Source: Arthrobacter terricola (GTDB lineage: Bacteria > Actinomycetota > Actinomycetes > Actinomycetales > Micrococcaceae). From it: a stretch of DNA of 64,000 bases. Of the stretch, positions 33,292-43,030 are shown in pieces. Within the stretch, counting starts at the first letter, position 1; the number at the start of each line of letters is the position of its first letter. Below the pieces are notes generated by a model. That model saw only the letters and a list, made by a program, of their open reading frames with translations, was not told where the DNA came from and did not search any database. The position numbers were made by a program, and so were the translations under genes. Where the stretch lies: assembly GCF_004354015.1 (NCBI RefSeq), contig NZ_SMRU01000021.1:45556-109555 (forward strand), given 5' to 3'.

Positions 33292-34280
33292 GGTGTTGAC
33301 CTATGCCGGTTACCCGGCGACGGGTGTCGCGTCGGTGCACGCCATGATTGAAGCACGGCGTCGTGGGCCGAGTTTGCGTGGACCGTGCACATCCCGGGAA
33401 GTCCGGAATTCAAAGCGATCAGCATGTCGAGGCTTTCAGCTTCGCGGACTTCGCCGATGACGAGACGATCAGGCCGCATGCGAAGCGCCTCTTTGACGAG
33501 CCGTCGTAGCGGAATCTCGCCGTGGCCTTCCAAGTTCGGCTGGCGACATTGAAGGCCGACGACGTCGCGCAACGGAAACTGAAGCTCAAAAATCTCTTCG
33601 ACGGTGACGACCCGTTCGCGGGAGCCGATGTTTGCCGCCAGGCAATTGAGCATGGTGGTTTTCCCGGCCTGGGTAGCCCCGGAGACAAGGATGTTCAAGC
33701 CACTTGCCACCGCGGCTCCGAGGAACCGGGCAGCCTGCGGGGTGAGCGTGCCGAGGTCCACCAAATGTTCGAGCCGGCTTGCCTTGACCACGAATTTGCG
33801 GATATTGACCGCCCAATGCCGGCGTGTCACGTCAGGAATGACGACGTGAAGCCGTGAACCATCCGGGAGGGAGGCATCGACAAATGGGGTAGATAGGTCC
33901 AAGCGCCGTCCCGAACCCTTGAGCATCCGTTCCACGAGGTCGCGGACTTGCTGCTCGCTCAGGCTCACGGATGTCAGTTCGGATTCACCGTTGCGGGCAA
34001 CGTAGACCTCGTTGGGCGCGTTGAGCCAGATTTCCTCGATTGTGGGGTCGTCCAACAGCGGTTGGAGCGCCCCGAATCCCGCAACGGCGTCGAACACATG
34101 CTTACGGGCGTTGTCCATATGCCCCAAAGGGGGCAACGTCCCCAGCAGGGCGCGTTCGTCATAATCGCCGACGGCTGCCTCGACGAGGCGGTGTACCTCG
34201 GCAGCCTGGTTCGACGGGTCCAATCCGCGTCGGCGGATCAACTCGCGTACTTCATCCTCGACGATGCGCAGAGCATCCAT
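33225..34280 (-). pseudogene. cpaF/tadA-type pilus ATPase, 3' end replaced by mobile element
   Basis: Secretion/pilus motor ATPase of the CpaF-TadA (VirB11-like) family. It has the N-terminal segment, Walker A GATQAGKTTM, the Asp box ERVVTVEEIFEL, and Walker B/His-box RLVIGEVREAE ... GMCTVHANSAHDAV. After that point a normal protein continues for roughly 80 to 100 residues (from a MCTLPLLAGEN-like segment), but here the frame becomes unrelated (LQSWRAPTRHPSP) and stops inside the integrase gene. ATG at 34280 is preceded by GGGGGA. No tadB/tadC-like genes follow. The break is at the integrase end of the island, so disruption by integration is the best reading. The fused frame overlaps the integrase start by 67 bases. 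Confidence 0.85.
33292..33356. other. Predicted attachment-site junction (attL or attR) within cpaF
   Basis: The cpaF-like reading stops matching the family at about 33351-33356 (codons for A-V-L), and the integrase gene starts at 33291. Serine integrases act on sites next to their own gene, so the crossover should fall in this short stretch. It includes the imperfect palindrome CCGGTTACCCGG (33306-33317). The exact core dinucleotide cannot be read without the other end. Confidence 0.6.
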
Positions 34281-34283
34281 CAT

Positions 34284-34755
34284 TCCCCCAATACGACAGG
34301 CACCTGGGCGCCACAAAAATCGTCAATGGGATTAACGTTAGGTGAGGATACTGCAGAGAACCAAGTCAAATTCTTCCCTTGTGGATAACTCTGTGTCTCA
34401 GCAAGCATTTAGCCAAAGCCCCGAGTTTGCACAGGAACTTCCAACCATCGCTTTGTGGTGGCCCACGCATCGTCTCATCCACGAAATCACCCGGTTATTT
34501 ACCGACTACTCGAGTGTTGTCCGCGGTTAAATACGAGTGTTGACACCCTTTAAACGCGCTCGTACCGTCAGGACATCGGCGGTTACACCGTGCTCCGAAA
34601 ACAGGCGAATTAGGGCTGTTTCACACGTTGTGCATGCCGGATATTCCAGAATAGTAAAAAGCCACGATGAGTGCTGGGGAACTCCATTTGTGCGGCGGGC
34701 GCGCAGCACTGAAGGTCTCACCAGTCGAGTTGCGGGCGCGACGAACGGACTTGGG
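34284..34755. other. Divergent regulatory region between cpaF and the deacetylase
   Basis: No gene seen. Relative A/T enrichment around 34360-34640 fits promoters of the two divergent genes. No named operator found. Confidence 0.4.
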
Positions 34756-37284
34756 ATGCAAAACAAGTGGATGGTGGCTTCCCGCAGTGGGCGGGGGCAC
34801 CCCGACGGGGGCCCGGAGAGGCCTTCGAAAAAGGCGGCTGCCATGGGGGCGGCCGCGCTTCTATTGGCAACGCTTTTCAACGCGGCACTCATAACGCAAC
34901 CGGCGCAAGCAGCGGGTCCGCTCGTGGTGACGCTGACGTTTGACGACGCCAATGGTGATCAAGTCGCAGCGGCGAACTATTTGAACTCGAAAGGGCTGCA
35001 CGGAACGTTCTTCCTCCCTTCCGGTTACCTGAACGCGCCGACCTACATGACCACAGCGCAGGCGCTTGCCCTCCAATCAGCAGGGAACGAGATTGCCGGG
35101 CACACAGTCACACACCCTGACCTTGCCCAAATGGACGCGAACGAGGTCAAACGCCAGATCTGCAATGACCGTGTAAACCTGACGAACATGGGCTTCAGGG
35201 TGACGAACTTCGCCTATCCGTTTGCGTCTGCTACTGCCGCGGTTGAACAAACGGCGGCGGATTGCGGTTACAACAGCGCGCGTGGCCTCGGTGACCTGAA
35301 GAGCAAGGCCGCCCCGACCCTGACCGACGTAGCGGAACCGCTGCCGGTCCCGGCGGCGGACCTCTATTTCACGAAGGCACCGGACGAGGTGGACAACACC
35401 TGGGCTTTGAGCGACCTGCAGACTGTCGTCACTCAGGCCGAATCCGGTGGTGGGTGGGTCCAGTTGACGTTCCACCACTTTGATTCGACAACGGACCCGC
35501 TGTCGGTCACCACGGCCAATTTCCAGGCCTATGTGGACTGGCTCGTCACTGAACAGGCGGCAGGCCGGATTGTGGTCAAGACGGTCAGCCAGGTCATGGC
35601 CTCGCAATTCCCGGATCCCACGAACGCAAACCTCGATGTGGACAAGCCGCTCGTGAACGGACCTGCGGCACCGCCGCCGATCACGGTCGGAAACCTGATC
35701 CAGAACCCGAGCCTCGAAACCGCCGGCCCTGTGGCCAGCGGATTGCCCTACTGCTTCGCGATTGGTTCTTATGGAACGCAGACGTCTACTTTCACGAACG
35801 TCAGCCCGGGCCATACCGGGAACGTCGCCGAACAAATGGTGACGACGGGGTACGTGGACGGCGACGCCAAGCTCTTGCCGACATTGGACCTTGGCCAGTG
35901 TGCTCCGAGCGCGACGCCCGGTCACACGTACCAGATGTCCGCCTGGTATAAATCGACTGCCTCGACCCAATTCGAGCTGTATTACCGGACCGGGCTAGGC
36001 ACATGGACGTACTGGACGGCCAGCCCGCTCTTCGCAGCAGCGACGAACTGGACCCAGGCAACATGGACCTCGCCGCCCGTTCCCGCTGGAGCAAGCGCCA
36101 TCAGCATGGGCCTCAACCTCCTGAGCAACGGCACTCTGGTTACCGACGACTACGCCCTGTACGACTCGATCTCGGTGGCGAGCACGTTCAAGTCGATGAC
36201 TCCGACGCGGCTGCTCGACACCCGAAACAGTGCGGCAGTAGGACCTAACGGAACCGTTTCGTTCCAGGTCGGCGGCGCCAGCGGTATCCCGGCCAACGCC
36301 TCCGCAGTGACGTTCAACCTGACGGTAGCCAATCCGACGTCGAACGGTTTCGTGACGGCCTATCCTTCCGGGACTGCTGCCCCGGCCACGTCGAATATCA
36401 ACTACGCGCCTGGACAGATCGTCCCTAACCTCGTGACAGTCCCGGTAGGTTCGGACGGGAAGGTGACGCTCTTCAACTCATCCAGGGGAAGCGCGCAATT
36501 GATTGCGGACGTCTCCGGATACTACGTTCCGGCGGCTACGAGTTCACCGGGTGAGTTCCAACCGATGACGCCAAGCAGGTTCCTCGATACCCGCAACAGC
36601 GCCGCAGTGGCTCCCGGTGGGACGGTTTCGTTCCAGGTCGGCGGCGTCAGCGGCATACCTGCCAACGTCTCGGCGGTGACGTTCAACTTCACCGTGGCCA
36701 ACCCGACGTCGTTCGGTTTCGCCACAGCGTACGCGTCGGGTACCGCCCGGCCGAACGCATCGAACCTGAACTTCGCCACAAACCAGATCGTGCCGAACAG
36801 CGTGACGGTCCCGGTGGGAGCGGACGGTAAGGTCACCCTGTTCAACGGCTCGCCTTCGGGAACTGCCCAGTTCATCGCCGACGTCTCCGGCTATTACCTG
36901 GGTGGCGGTGCGGCAACCGTTTCGGGCGCCTTCCAGCCGATCAATCCGACGAGGTTCCTCGATACCCGCAACGGAGCCGCTCCGGTGGGACCTAACGGGA
37001 CCGTATCGTTCCAGGTGGGCGGCGTCAGCGGTGTTCCCGCTACGGTAGGTGGCGTCATCTTCAACCTCACGGTGGCGAACCCGTCGTCGTTCGGATTCGT
37101 GACGGCTTACCCGGCCGGCGCGGCAGCCGTGCCGAACGCGTCCAACCTGAACTACGCGACCGGCCAGATCGTTCCGAACCTCGTGACGATACCTACGGGG
37201 ACGAACGGTCAGGTCAGCCTGTTCAACGCGTCGGGCGGCACGGCGCAACTCATCGCGGATGTCTCGGGTTACTTCATCCCCTGA
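34756..37284 (+). CDS. Secreted polysaccharide deacetylase with three C-terminal repeats
   Basis: An 842-residue exported enzyme. A long basic N-terminus and hydrophobic helix (about 32-53, ending TQPAQAA) form the signal. The NodB deacetylase domain has TFDDA (D63-D64) and H116-T-V-T-H120-P, the metal-binding set, plus NFAYPFAS; the substrate is likely peptidoglycan or a wall sugar. A carbohydrate-binding-like module follows (GNLIQNPSLETAGPV). Three repeats of about 115 residues end the protein (starts near 474, 600 and 727), each with RLLDTRN/RFLDTRN, SFQVGG and IADVSGYY-type motifs. ATG at 34756 is chosen; 73 upstream codons are unlikely. It reads in the opposite direction to cpaF. Confidence 0.85.
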   Translation: MQNKWMVASRSGRGHPDGGPERPSKKAAAMGAAALLLATLFNAALITQPAQAAGPLVVTLTFDDANGDQVAAANYLNSKGLHGTFFLPSGYLNAPTYMTTAQALALQSAGNEIAGHTVTHPDLAQMDANEVKRQICNDRVNLTNMGFRVTNFAYPFASATAAVEQTAADCGYNSARGLGDLKSKAAPTLTDVAEPLPVPAADLYFTKAPDEVDNTWALSDLQTVVTQAESGGGWVQLTFHHFDSTTDPLSVTTANFQAYVDWLVTEQAAGRIVVKTVSQVMASQFPDPTNANLDVDKPLVNGPAAPPPITVGNLIQNPSLETAGPVASGLPYCFAIGSYGTQTSTFTNVSPGHTGNVAEQMVTTGYVDGDAKLLPTLDLGQCAPSATPGHTYQMSAWYKSTASTQFELYYRTGLGTWTYWTASPLFAAATNWTQATWTSPPVPAGASAISMGLNLLSNGTLVTDDYALYDSISVASTFKSMTPTRLLDTRNSAAVGPNGTVSFQVGGASGIPANASAVTFNLTVANPTSNGFVTAYPSGTAAPATSNINYAPGQIVPNLVTVPVGSDGKVTLFNSSRGSAQLIADVSGYYVPAATSSPGEFQPMTPSRFLDTRNSAAVAPGGTVSFQVGGVSGIPANVSAVTFNFTVANPTSFGFATAYASGTARPNASNLNFATNQIVPNSVTVPVGADGKVTLFNGSPSGTAQFIADVSGYYLGGGAATVSGAFQPINPTRFLDTRNGAAPVGPNGTVSFQVGGVSGVPATVGGVIFNLTVANPSSFGFVTAYPAGAAAVPNASNLNYATGQIVPNLVTIPTGTNGQVSLFNASGGTAQLIADVSGYFIP

Positions 37285-37301
37285 TAGTCCGCATCTGAAG
37301 T

Positions 37302-37351
37302 AAAAACTTCCGCCCTGGACCGCAACCGCGGTGCAGGGCGGAAGTGTTTTT
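37302..37351 (+). terminator. Rho-independent terminator
   Basis: AAAAACTTCCGCCCTG pairs with CAGGGCGGAAGT-G-TTTTT around a 16-base loop, ending in a T run. It lies 17 bases after the deacetylase stop. Confidence 0.8.
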
Positions 37352-37550
37352 GCGTCCAAGCGGAACGATGGATTTTCGCGCCCCTCTGGTCACAAAAATC
37401 CCATTGACCACATTAGCATCACCTTGCACATCGATGTTATGGTGGGCTTCGAATTTAGCCTTACCAATAGCCAGCCGTCGGTTTTTGTACGGGCGGATTA
37501 TTCACCGTGCCGCCCCTACCGGGTGCCGGTAATCTCGTGTGGAGCCAAGA

Positions 37551-39983
37551 ATGAAGACCACCAAATTTAATGCCTCTGCCTCCACCATCAGGGCGCGCCG
37601 CGTTCGTGATGTCGCGATAACCGCGGTTTGCGGGGCAATGGTCATTCTGTCTTCAGCAACGACGGCATTGGCGTCACCAACAACCCCTGCGCCGTCCCCC
37701 ACCGTGCCGGGCCCGACGGTGACTTCCGCGGCAACGCCGTCACCGTCGCCAACAGTGGCGCCTACTAGCGGACAGCAGACGACGGCGGCACCCGCCACCC
37801 AGGCGCCGCCGGCACCGACGACGCAGGCGCCGGCGCCGTCGCCTAGCCCGACGAGCCAGACCGATGAAGAGCGCAAAGCCGCCATGCGCAAGGCCGCCGG
37901 ACCGGGTGGCGCGCAAATGGGCCAACGCTCACCGCGCGTGCAGGGCCTCCTCACGGCACAAAGCACCTGGACGCCTCCGTTTGGCATCCAGGGCCTCGAC
38001 GTTAGCTCTTACCAGCCGTCCGTCGATTGGCAGGGGCAGTGGAACATGGGAGCCCGCTTCGCCTACGTCAAGGCAACTGAGGGCAACTACTACACGAGCC
38101 CTACCTACGCATCGCAGTACTCAGGCGCTCGTAGTGTCGGGATGATCCGCGGCGCCTACCACTTCGCGATCCCCAGCTGGTCCTCGGGCGCGGACCAGGC
38201 GAACTATTTCGTCCAGAACGGCGGCGGCTGGAGCTCGGACGGGGCAACGATGCCCCCGGTCCTCGACATCGAGTACGCGCCATCCTACGTGGGAACCAAC
38301 AGCTGCTACGGGATGTCGCCGTCGGCGATGATCAGCTGGATCCACAACTTCGGCGACACTGTCCGCTCGCTGACCGGCCGGTATCCCATGATCTATTCGA
38401 CGACCGACTGGTGGCAGACGTGCACGGGCGACGCGACCGGATTCAGCGACTACCCCCTCTGGATTGCCTCGTACACCACCAACACGGCGATCGGAACGCC
38501 AACGAACTGGTCCACATTCAGCGTTTGGCAATACAGCAGCACCGGACCGTTCGCCGGCGATTCGAACGTGTGGAACGGGGACTACGCGTCCTTGCAGATG
38601 TTCGCTGGAAATCCGGCGAAGGGTTCTTTCGATTCCCTGTCGTTGGTCCGGGACACCACCTCGGCATACCTCAGGGTGACCGGCTGGTCGGTTGACCTCG
38701 CCCAACCCTGGGTGTCCACTCCCGTGAATATCTCGGTGACTGACCCCAACAACGCGACAAACACCTATTCCTACACAGCCAACAGCTACCGGCCCGACGT
38801 CGACGCTGCCTTCGGCTACGGACCAGCACACGGTTTTGACAACAACATCCTGATCACCAAATCCGGCACGTACAAAGTGTGCGCCACAGCCGTAAGTATC
38901 AACGGGAACGTCGACCTTGGCTGCAAGACCCTTCAGGCCTCCGGCGTCGAGCCACCTATTGGTTCCTTCGATTCACTGACCCAGGTCCGCACCCCTACCG
39001 ATGTCTCGCTCCGCGTGACCGGATGGGCTATCGACCGCGCCAACTCCGGCACGTCTTCCTTCGCCGATGCCTACGTCACCGACCCGAGCGGCCAGACCAC
39101 CGGCTACCGGATCACGGCCAACACCTCACGACCGGACGTCGGAAACGTGACAGGCCTCGGCTCCAACCATGGTTTCGATAAATCCATCAGCCTCAGCAAG
39201 GCCGGAAACTACCATGTGTGCATGTACGCCATCGGGCAGTACTACAACACTGCGCTGGGGTGCAAAGACATCAGCGTTGGATCCAACCCGCCGCCGAAGG
39301 GGTACTACGATTCGATCCGGATCAACCAGGCTCCAGGCGCTGCAAGCCTTGTCGTGACCGGTTGGGCGTTTGATCCCACCAACACGGCTGCCAGCATTCC
39401 GGTCCACATCTACGTCCAGGCTCCGAACGGATCGAACGTCGGGACGGCGTTCACGGCAAACCAGTCCCGACCGGACCTGAACAACGCGTTTGGAATTCCT
39501 GGGAATCACGGTTTCACCGCGTCGCTGCCGCTCAGCACCACGGGTACCTATACGGCGTGCGCCTACGGAATCCCCGTCGCGCCCCTCGCATCCGGCAACA
39601 CGACACTTGGGTGTATGACCATCCAGGTGAGCAACACTCCGAGCCCCAACGGGTACCTCGATTCCGTCGGAATAGTCACGGTGTCCGGACAGGCGAATGT
39701 GAAGGCAACCGGATGGACCTATGATCCCGCTGTGCCGGGCACGTCGACGCCGGTCCACACCTACGTCACGTACCCGGACGGGACCCGCACGGGTTACGTC
39801 TTCACCGCGAACGGCGCGCGGCCGGACGTGAACAACGCCTTCAACATCACTGGAAACCACGGCTATTCAACCCTGGTCCCCATCACCCAGCGGGGCCGGT
39901 ACACCGTCTGCACCTACGGAATCGGGATCGCGCAGTTCAGCTCAGGCAACGTGCTCCTCGCCTGCCAGTCCCTCAACTACTAG
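37551..39983 (+). CDS. Secreted GH25 muramidase with four C-terminal repeats
   Basis: An 810-residue wall hydrolase. A basic N-terminus and hydrophobic core (ending TTALASP) give a signal peptide. A Pro/Thr/Ser/Ala-rich linker (about 40-105) is followed by the GH25 lysozyme domain: LDVSSYQ with D150, RFAYVKATEG, RGAYHFAIPS and the catalytic pair D239-I-E241 (VLDIEY). It should cut the glycan chain of peptidoglycan. Four repeats of about 115 residues finish the protein, each starting like GSFDSL or GYYDSI and containing TGWxxD/TGW and RPDV...HGF. ATG at 37551 follows GGAG by six bases; a GTG twelve bases before it is less likely. It has its own terminator and promoter. Confidence 0.9.
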   Translation: MKTTKFNASASTIRARRVRDVAITAVCGAMVILSSATTALASPTTPAPSPTVPGPTVTSAATPSPSPTVAPTSGQQTTAAPATQAPPAPTTQAPAPSPSPTSQTDEERKAAMRKAAGPGGAQMGQRSPRVQGLLTAQSTWTPPFGIQGLDVSSYQPSVDWQGQWNMGARFAYVKATEGNYYTSPTYASQYSGARSVGMIRGAYHFAIPSWSSGADQANYFVQNGGGWSSDGATMPPVLDIEYAPSYVGTNSCYGMSPSAMISWIHNFGDTVRSLTGRYPMIYSTTDWWQTCTGDATGFSDYPLWIASYTTNTAIGTPTNWSTFSVWQYSSTGPFAGDSNVWNGDYASLQMFAGNPAKGSFDSLSLVRDTTSAYLRVTGWSVDLAQPWVSTPVNISVTDPNNATNTYSYTANSYRPDVDAAFGYGPAHGFDNNILITKSGTYKVCATAVSINGNVDLGCKTLQASGVEPPIGSFDSLTQVRTPTDVSLRVTGWAIDRANSGTSSFADAYVTDPSGQTTGYRITANTSRPDVGNVTGLGSNHGFDKSISLSKAGNYHVCMYAIGQYYNTALGCKDISVGSNPPPKGYYDSIRINQAPGAASLVVTGWAFDPTNTAASIPVHIYVQAPNGSNVGTAFTANQSRPDLNNAFGIPGNHGFTASLPLSTTGTYTACAYGIPVAPLASGNTTLGCMTIQVSNTPSPNGYLDSVGIVTVSGQANVKATGWTYDPAVPGTSTPVHTYVTYPDGTRTGYVFTANGARPDVNNAFNITGNHGYSTLVPITQRGRYTVCTYGIGIAQFSSGNVLLACQSLNY

Positions 39984-40027
39984 GCGCTGTGGCGGACCGA
40001 GGACACTCGTCCGCGTCCATCAAGATG

Positions 40028-40073
40028 CCACGCCTGAATCAGGCGGGTTCCGGCCCGCCTGATTCAGGCGTGG
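40028..40073 (+). terminator. Strong terminator hairpin
   Basis: A perfect 20-base-pair stem (CCACGCCTGAATCAGGCGGG and its complement) with loop TTCCGG, 44 bases after the muramidase stop, followed by GGCGTTT. Confidence 0.8.
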
Positions 40074-40140
40074 GGCGTTTCAACGGTTAGGGTTATCAAG
40101 ACGCAAGTCTCAGCTATACCTGTAATCGAAAGGACCCCCG

Positions 40141-41202
40141 GTGCATCATCGGTCGATTCGCCGAGCGACAGGATGCCTTCTGTTGCTCGGCATCAGTTTG
40201 GCCGCTTGTGCCAGTCCCCCGGCAAAACAACAGGACATCCGCGGTGCACTCACCGCGATCGGGAGCCCCATCCAAAGCGATCCGATCGGCTCCTGGGCAA
40301 GCGCCTGGCGGAAGACCTACCCAGCGACGTCCTTGAGCTACTCGCCGGATGGATCCGATGTAGGACTCAATGCATTGGAGACCGGCCAGGCATACTACGC
40401 GGCGCTCGATGCACCGCTGACGGCGCAACAGCAAGATTCGACCAAGGCACAATGCGGCCCGGGCGGTGCCTTCAGCGTCCCCACTTCGGTGACCTCCATC
40501 GGCGTCGTTTTCAACATGCCGAGCATCCGGAGCCTGAAGCTCTCCCCGGAAGTACTGGCCAAAATCTTCTCCGGCAGCGTCAACCGATGGAACGACCCCG
40601 CCATCGCCGCAGTCAACCCGGGAACAACGCTCCCTGACTCCCCCATCGTGCCAGTCACCGCGAGCACGGCGTCCGCGCTGACCACCGCGAGCACCCGCTA
40701 CCTCTCGACATCGACAGCTTGGACCAGCGGTGTCACGAACAAATGGACCAAAGTTCCCGGCGGACAAGAGGTCAAGAATTTCAGCGACGTCGCCAAGAAA
40801 GTGGACGACACCGCAGGCGCCATAGCTTTCATGGATTCGGCATCGGGATCCCGCTTCGACACCGCACTCCTGTCGTTTGGCGGCGACTTTGTCAGGATGT
40901 CCAAGGACTCCGTAGCCGCAGCGGTCCAGGACGGCACAACCAAAACCTCAGGAACCGGCGTCGAATTCCGCCTTCCCGACAAGACTGATCACGGCTACGC
41001 CTTGGGAAACGTGAACTACCAGGCATTCTGCAGCACGTACAAGAACGGGCAGATCGCGTCCCTCGTCAGGTCCTGGGCAGACTTCGTGGTCGGCTCCGAC
41101 GGGCAGATCGCCTCGACCTACTTTGCAGGCGTCGCGTCGCCAAGCGAAGAATCCTTGCAGGACGCATCACTCCTGATAGACAAGATCGGGAGTGAACAAT
41201 GA
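40141..41202 (+). CDS. PstS-like phosphate-binding lipoprotein
   Basis: A 353-residue periplasmic-binding-type lipoprotein. The signal ends in the lipobox SLAAC. The mature protein matches the PBP-like/PstS fold: ITAIGS-like beginning, a FSGSVNRWNDPAIAAVNPG segment typical of PstS, and late INY-type GNVNYQAFC. The usual serine-rich phosphate loop (GSG near the N-terminus) is weak, so ligand may differ. GTG start with AAGGA six bases upstream. It overlaps the DUF2142 gene by four bases (ATGA), and there is no pstCAB in the window, so it is not a standard phosphate transporter component. Confidence 0.75.
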   Translation: MHHRSIRRATGCLLLLGISLAACASPPAKQQDIRGALTAIGSPIQSDPIGSWASAWRKTYPATSLSYSPDGSDVGLNALETGQAYYAALDAPLTAQQQDSTKAQCGPGGAFSVPTSVTSIGVVFNMPSIRSLKLSPEVLAKIFSGSVNRWNDPAIAAVNPGTTLPDSPIVPVTASTASALTTASTRYLSTSTAWTSGVTNKWTKVPGGQEVKNFSDVAKKVDDTAGAIAFMDSASGSRFDTALLSFGGDFVRMSKDSVAAAVQDGTTKTSGTGVEFRLPDKTDHGYALGNVNYQAFCSTYKNGQIASLVRSWADFVVGSDGQIASTYFAGVASPSEESLQDASLLIDKIGSEQ

Positions 41203-42944
41203 TCGAAAAAGCAACAACGCCCGCTACGACAAGCACGCCCACAAGCACGGCCACCGGCACCACATCATCGCAGCCGGTACCGGCGTCCGGCCGTTTGCGG
41301 TCGCGGGCCCGGAACGTATCACCCTCCACCAAAGCCGGTTTCGGATTCTTCATCCGGGTCTTCGCGTTGCTGGCAGCCCTGATTACTCTGTGGATCCTCG
41401 CCACACCCCTGATGGCCTATCCGGACGAGCCTTCGCACACCATCAAGGCTGCCGCCGTGGCACGAGGCCAGTTCTTCCCGGGCCCAGGCGAGTCCTACGG
41501 CAACGGCGTCCACGTGCAAGTACCGTCCTTCATCGCCAATGTCGATTCACAGCGTTGCTTCGCTTTCGACAAAGGGAAACCAGCAGGCTGCGCGCCGGCC
41601 ATCCCCCTTGGCGATACCTACACGACCATTGGCGTGACCTCCGCTGGCTTGTACAACCCCTTCTACTACTGGTTCGTTGGACTTCCGAGCTTGTTCATGT
41701 CCGGTGCTCCGGCGATCTTTGCCATGCGGATTGTGAGCGGCCTCATGTCCGCCGCGTTCTACGCAGCCGGCTTCACGGCACTCTCAAGGCTGCGCCATCC
41801 AAAGTGGCCCATGGCTGCAGCGGCGATTGCCACAACGCCGATGGTCTTCTTCCTCGCAACTGGTGTCAATCCGAACTCCCTTGAGGTCGCTGCTTCTATG
41901 GCCGCGTTCTGCGGCTTGGTATCAGTGCTCGAGAATTCACGGCAATTGCATCTCGCCAGGCCTGGGATCCTTGCCGTTGGCATCTCAGCCGCCACCTTGG
42001 CCAATACAAGGAACGTTTCCCTGTTGTGGCTTTTGTGCGGCGCGATCGTCGCGTGTCTCTTCTTCCGAGGTGCCGACATTCTCGCGATCTTCCGCAATCG
42101 CCTCCTCCTCATCGTCGCGGGGCTGTCCGCCATCGGGGTGGCGCTCGGTGTCATCTGGAATTTCGTCATGCTGGCGGCGCCTCCGTCCGCCGGCGAAGCG
42201 CCCGCAGGCATATCCAACGCTGTGGAAGGCCTTCGCCCGAGCAACGCTTTCGTGACCATGTTGGACAGGTCCTTCGATTTCGTGAACCAGTACATCGGCG
42301 TCGCGGGTTGGCTTGACGCTCCCGTTCCGCAGGCGGTCCTGATTTTCTGGAACATGTTGCTCATGGCCCTAGTGCTGTTGGTCTTCCTCATGCGGCCGGC
42401 ACGATTGCAGCTCGGTTTCTGGGCGGCCATCGGAATGCTCGCGGTGGTGCCTGCCGCGGTGCAGGCGGCACTCGTGACCAGCAGCGGTTTCATCTGGCAA
42501 GGACGGTACAGCCTTCCCCTGTTCGCCATCGCGGTGATTTCGGCCGGTTTGGCCCTTCGCTTCCGGAAGTTCCACTCGAGCCTCATCAGCCGGAGGCTCA
42601 CCAAGATTCTTCTGTGGGCCACCTGTGCCGCCCACGTATATGGCTTTGTCTACATCCTGCGTCGCTACGTGGTGGGAATCCCGGATTTCGCGAACTGGCT
42701 GGTGATGTTCACCAAGCCCGACTGGCAGCCGCCGCTGTCATGGGAAGTCCTGACCGTGCTGTTCGCGATTATCCTCGTGATTGCCGCAGCGCAGCTGTAC
42801 CGGTTCTTGTACCCCGGGATGCCGTTCCTCCCAAGCGGTGCCAGCCGGGCGCTTCGCTGGGCGACCCGTCGGCCGGCAGCGACGGCAACCGTCGCCGAAC
42901 CGCTGCGGCGGCAGGACGCCGTCGAGCGCCAGAGTGTCCAGTAA
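41199..42944 (+). CDS. DUF2142 multi-pass membrane protein
   Basis: A 581-residue integral membrane protein. After a low-complexity cytosolic N-terminus (Thr/Ala/Ser, about 45 residues) there are roughly eleven hydrophobic helices. The DUF2142 hallmark AYPDEPSHTIKAAAVARGQ follows the first helix and forms the extracellular loop with acidic residues seen in polyprenol-dependent glycosyltransferases (GT-C-like). A role in transferring sugar from a lipid carrier to a wall polymer is proposed for the family by fold only. It is translationally coupled to the PstS-like lipoprotein, suggesting the two act on the same glycan or surface molecule. It ends before a strong bidirectional terminator. Confidence 0.8.
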   Translation: MIEKATTPATTSTPTSTATGTTSSQPVPASGRLRSRARNVSPSTKAGFGFFIRVFALLAALITLWILATPLMAYPDEPSHTIKAAAVARGQFFPGPGESYGNGVHVQVPSFIANVDSQRCFAFDKGKPAGCAPAIPLGDTYTTIGVTSAGLYNPFYYWFVGLPSLFMSGAPAIFAMRIVSGLMSAAFYAAGFTALSRLRHPKWPMAAAAIATTPMVFFLATGVNPNSLEVAASMAAFCGLVSVLENSRQLHLARPGILAVGISAATLANTRNVSLLWLLCGAIVACLFFRGADILAIFRNRLLLIVAGLSAIGVALGVIWNFVMLAAPPSAGEAPAGISNAVEGLRPSNAFVTMLDRSFDFVNQYIGVAGWLDAPVPQAVLIFWNMLLMALVLLVFLMRPARLQLGFWAAIGMLAVVPAAVQAALVTSSGFIWQGRYSLPLFAIAVISAGLALRFRKFHSSLISRRLTKILLWATCAAHVYGFVYILRRYVVGIPDFANWLVMFTKPDWQPPLSWEVLTVLFAIILVIAAAQLYRFLYPGMPFLPSGASRALRWATRRPAATATVAEPLRRQDAVERQSVQ

Positions 42945-42964
42945 CAAGAACTACCAAAGCAAGT

Positions 42965-43007
42965 AAAAGGGTCTGGCCAGTTCAAATTGAACTGGCCAGA
43001 CCCTTTT
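42965..43007. terminator. Bidirectional terminator
   Basis: A perfect 21-base inverted repeat (AAAAGGGTCTGGCCAGTTCAA and its complement) separated by one base, with A and T runs on its outer edges. It lies between the convergent DUF2142 and rmlCD genes and can serve both. Confidence 0.9.
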
Positions 43008-43030
43008 CGCGAGCAGCTGGAAAGTGGAAG

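Noticed and set aside
33225..34280. cpaF as an intact short variant
   Set aside because: The break falls immediately after the HANS motif of the catalytic core, earlier than any functional CpaF would end, and the new tail is unrelated and runs into the integrase gene.
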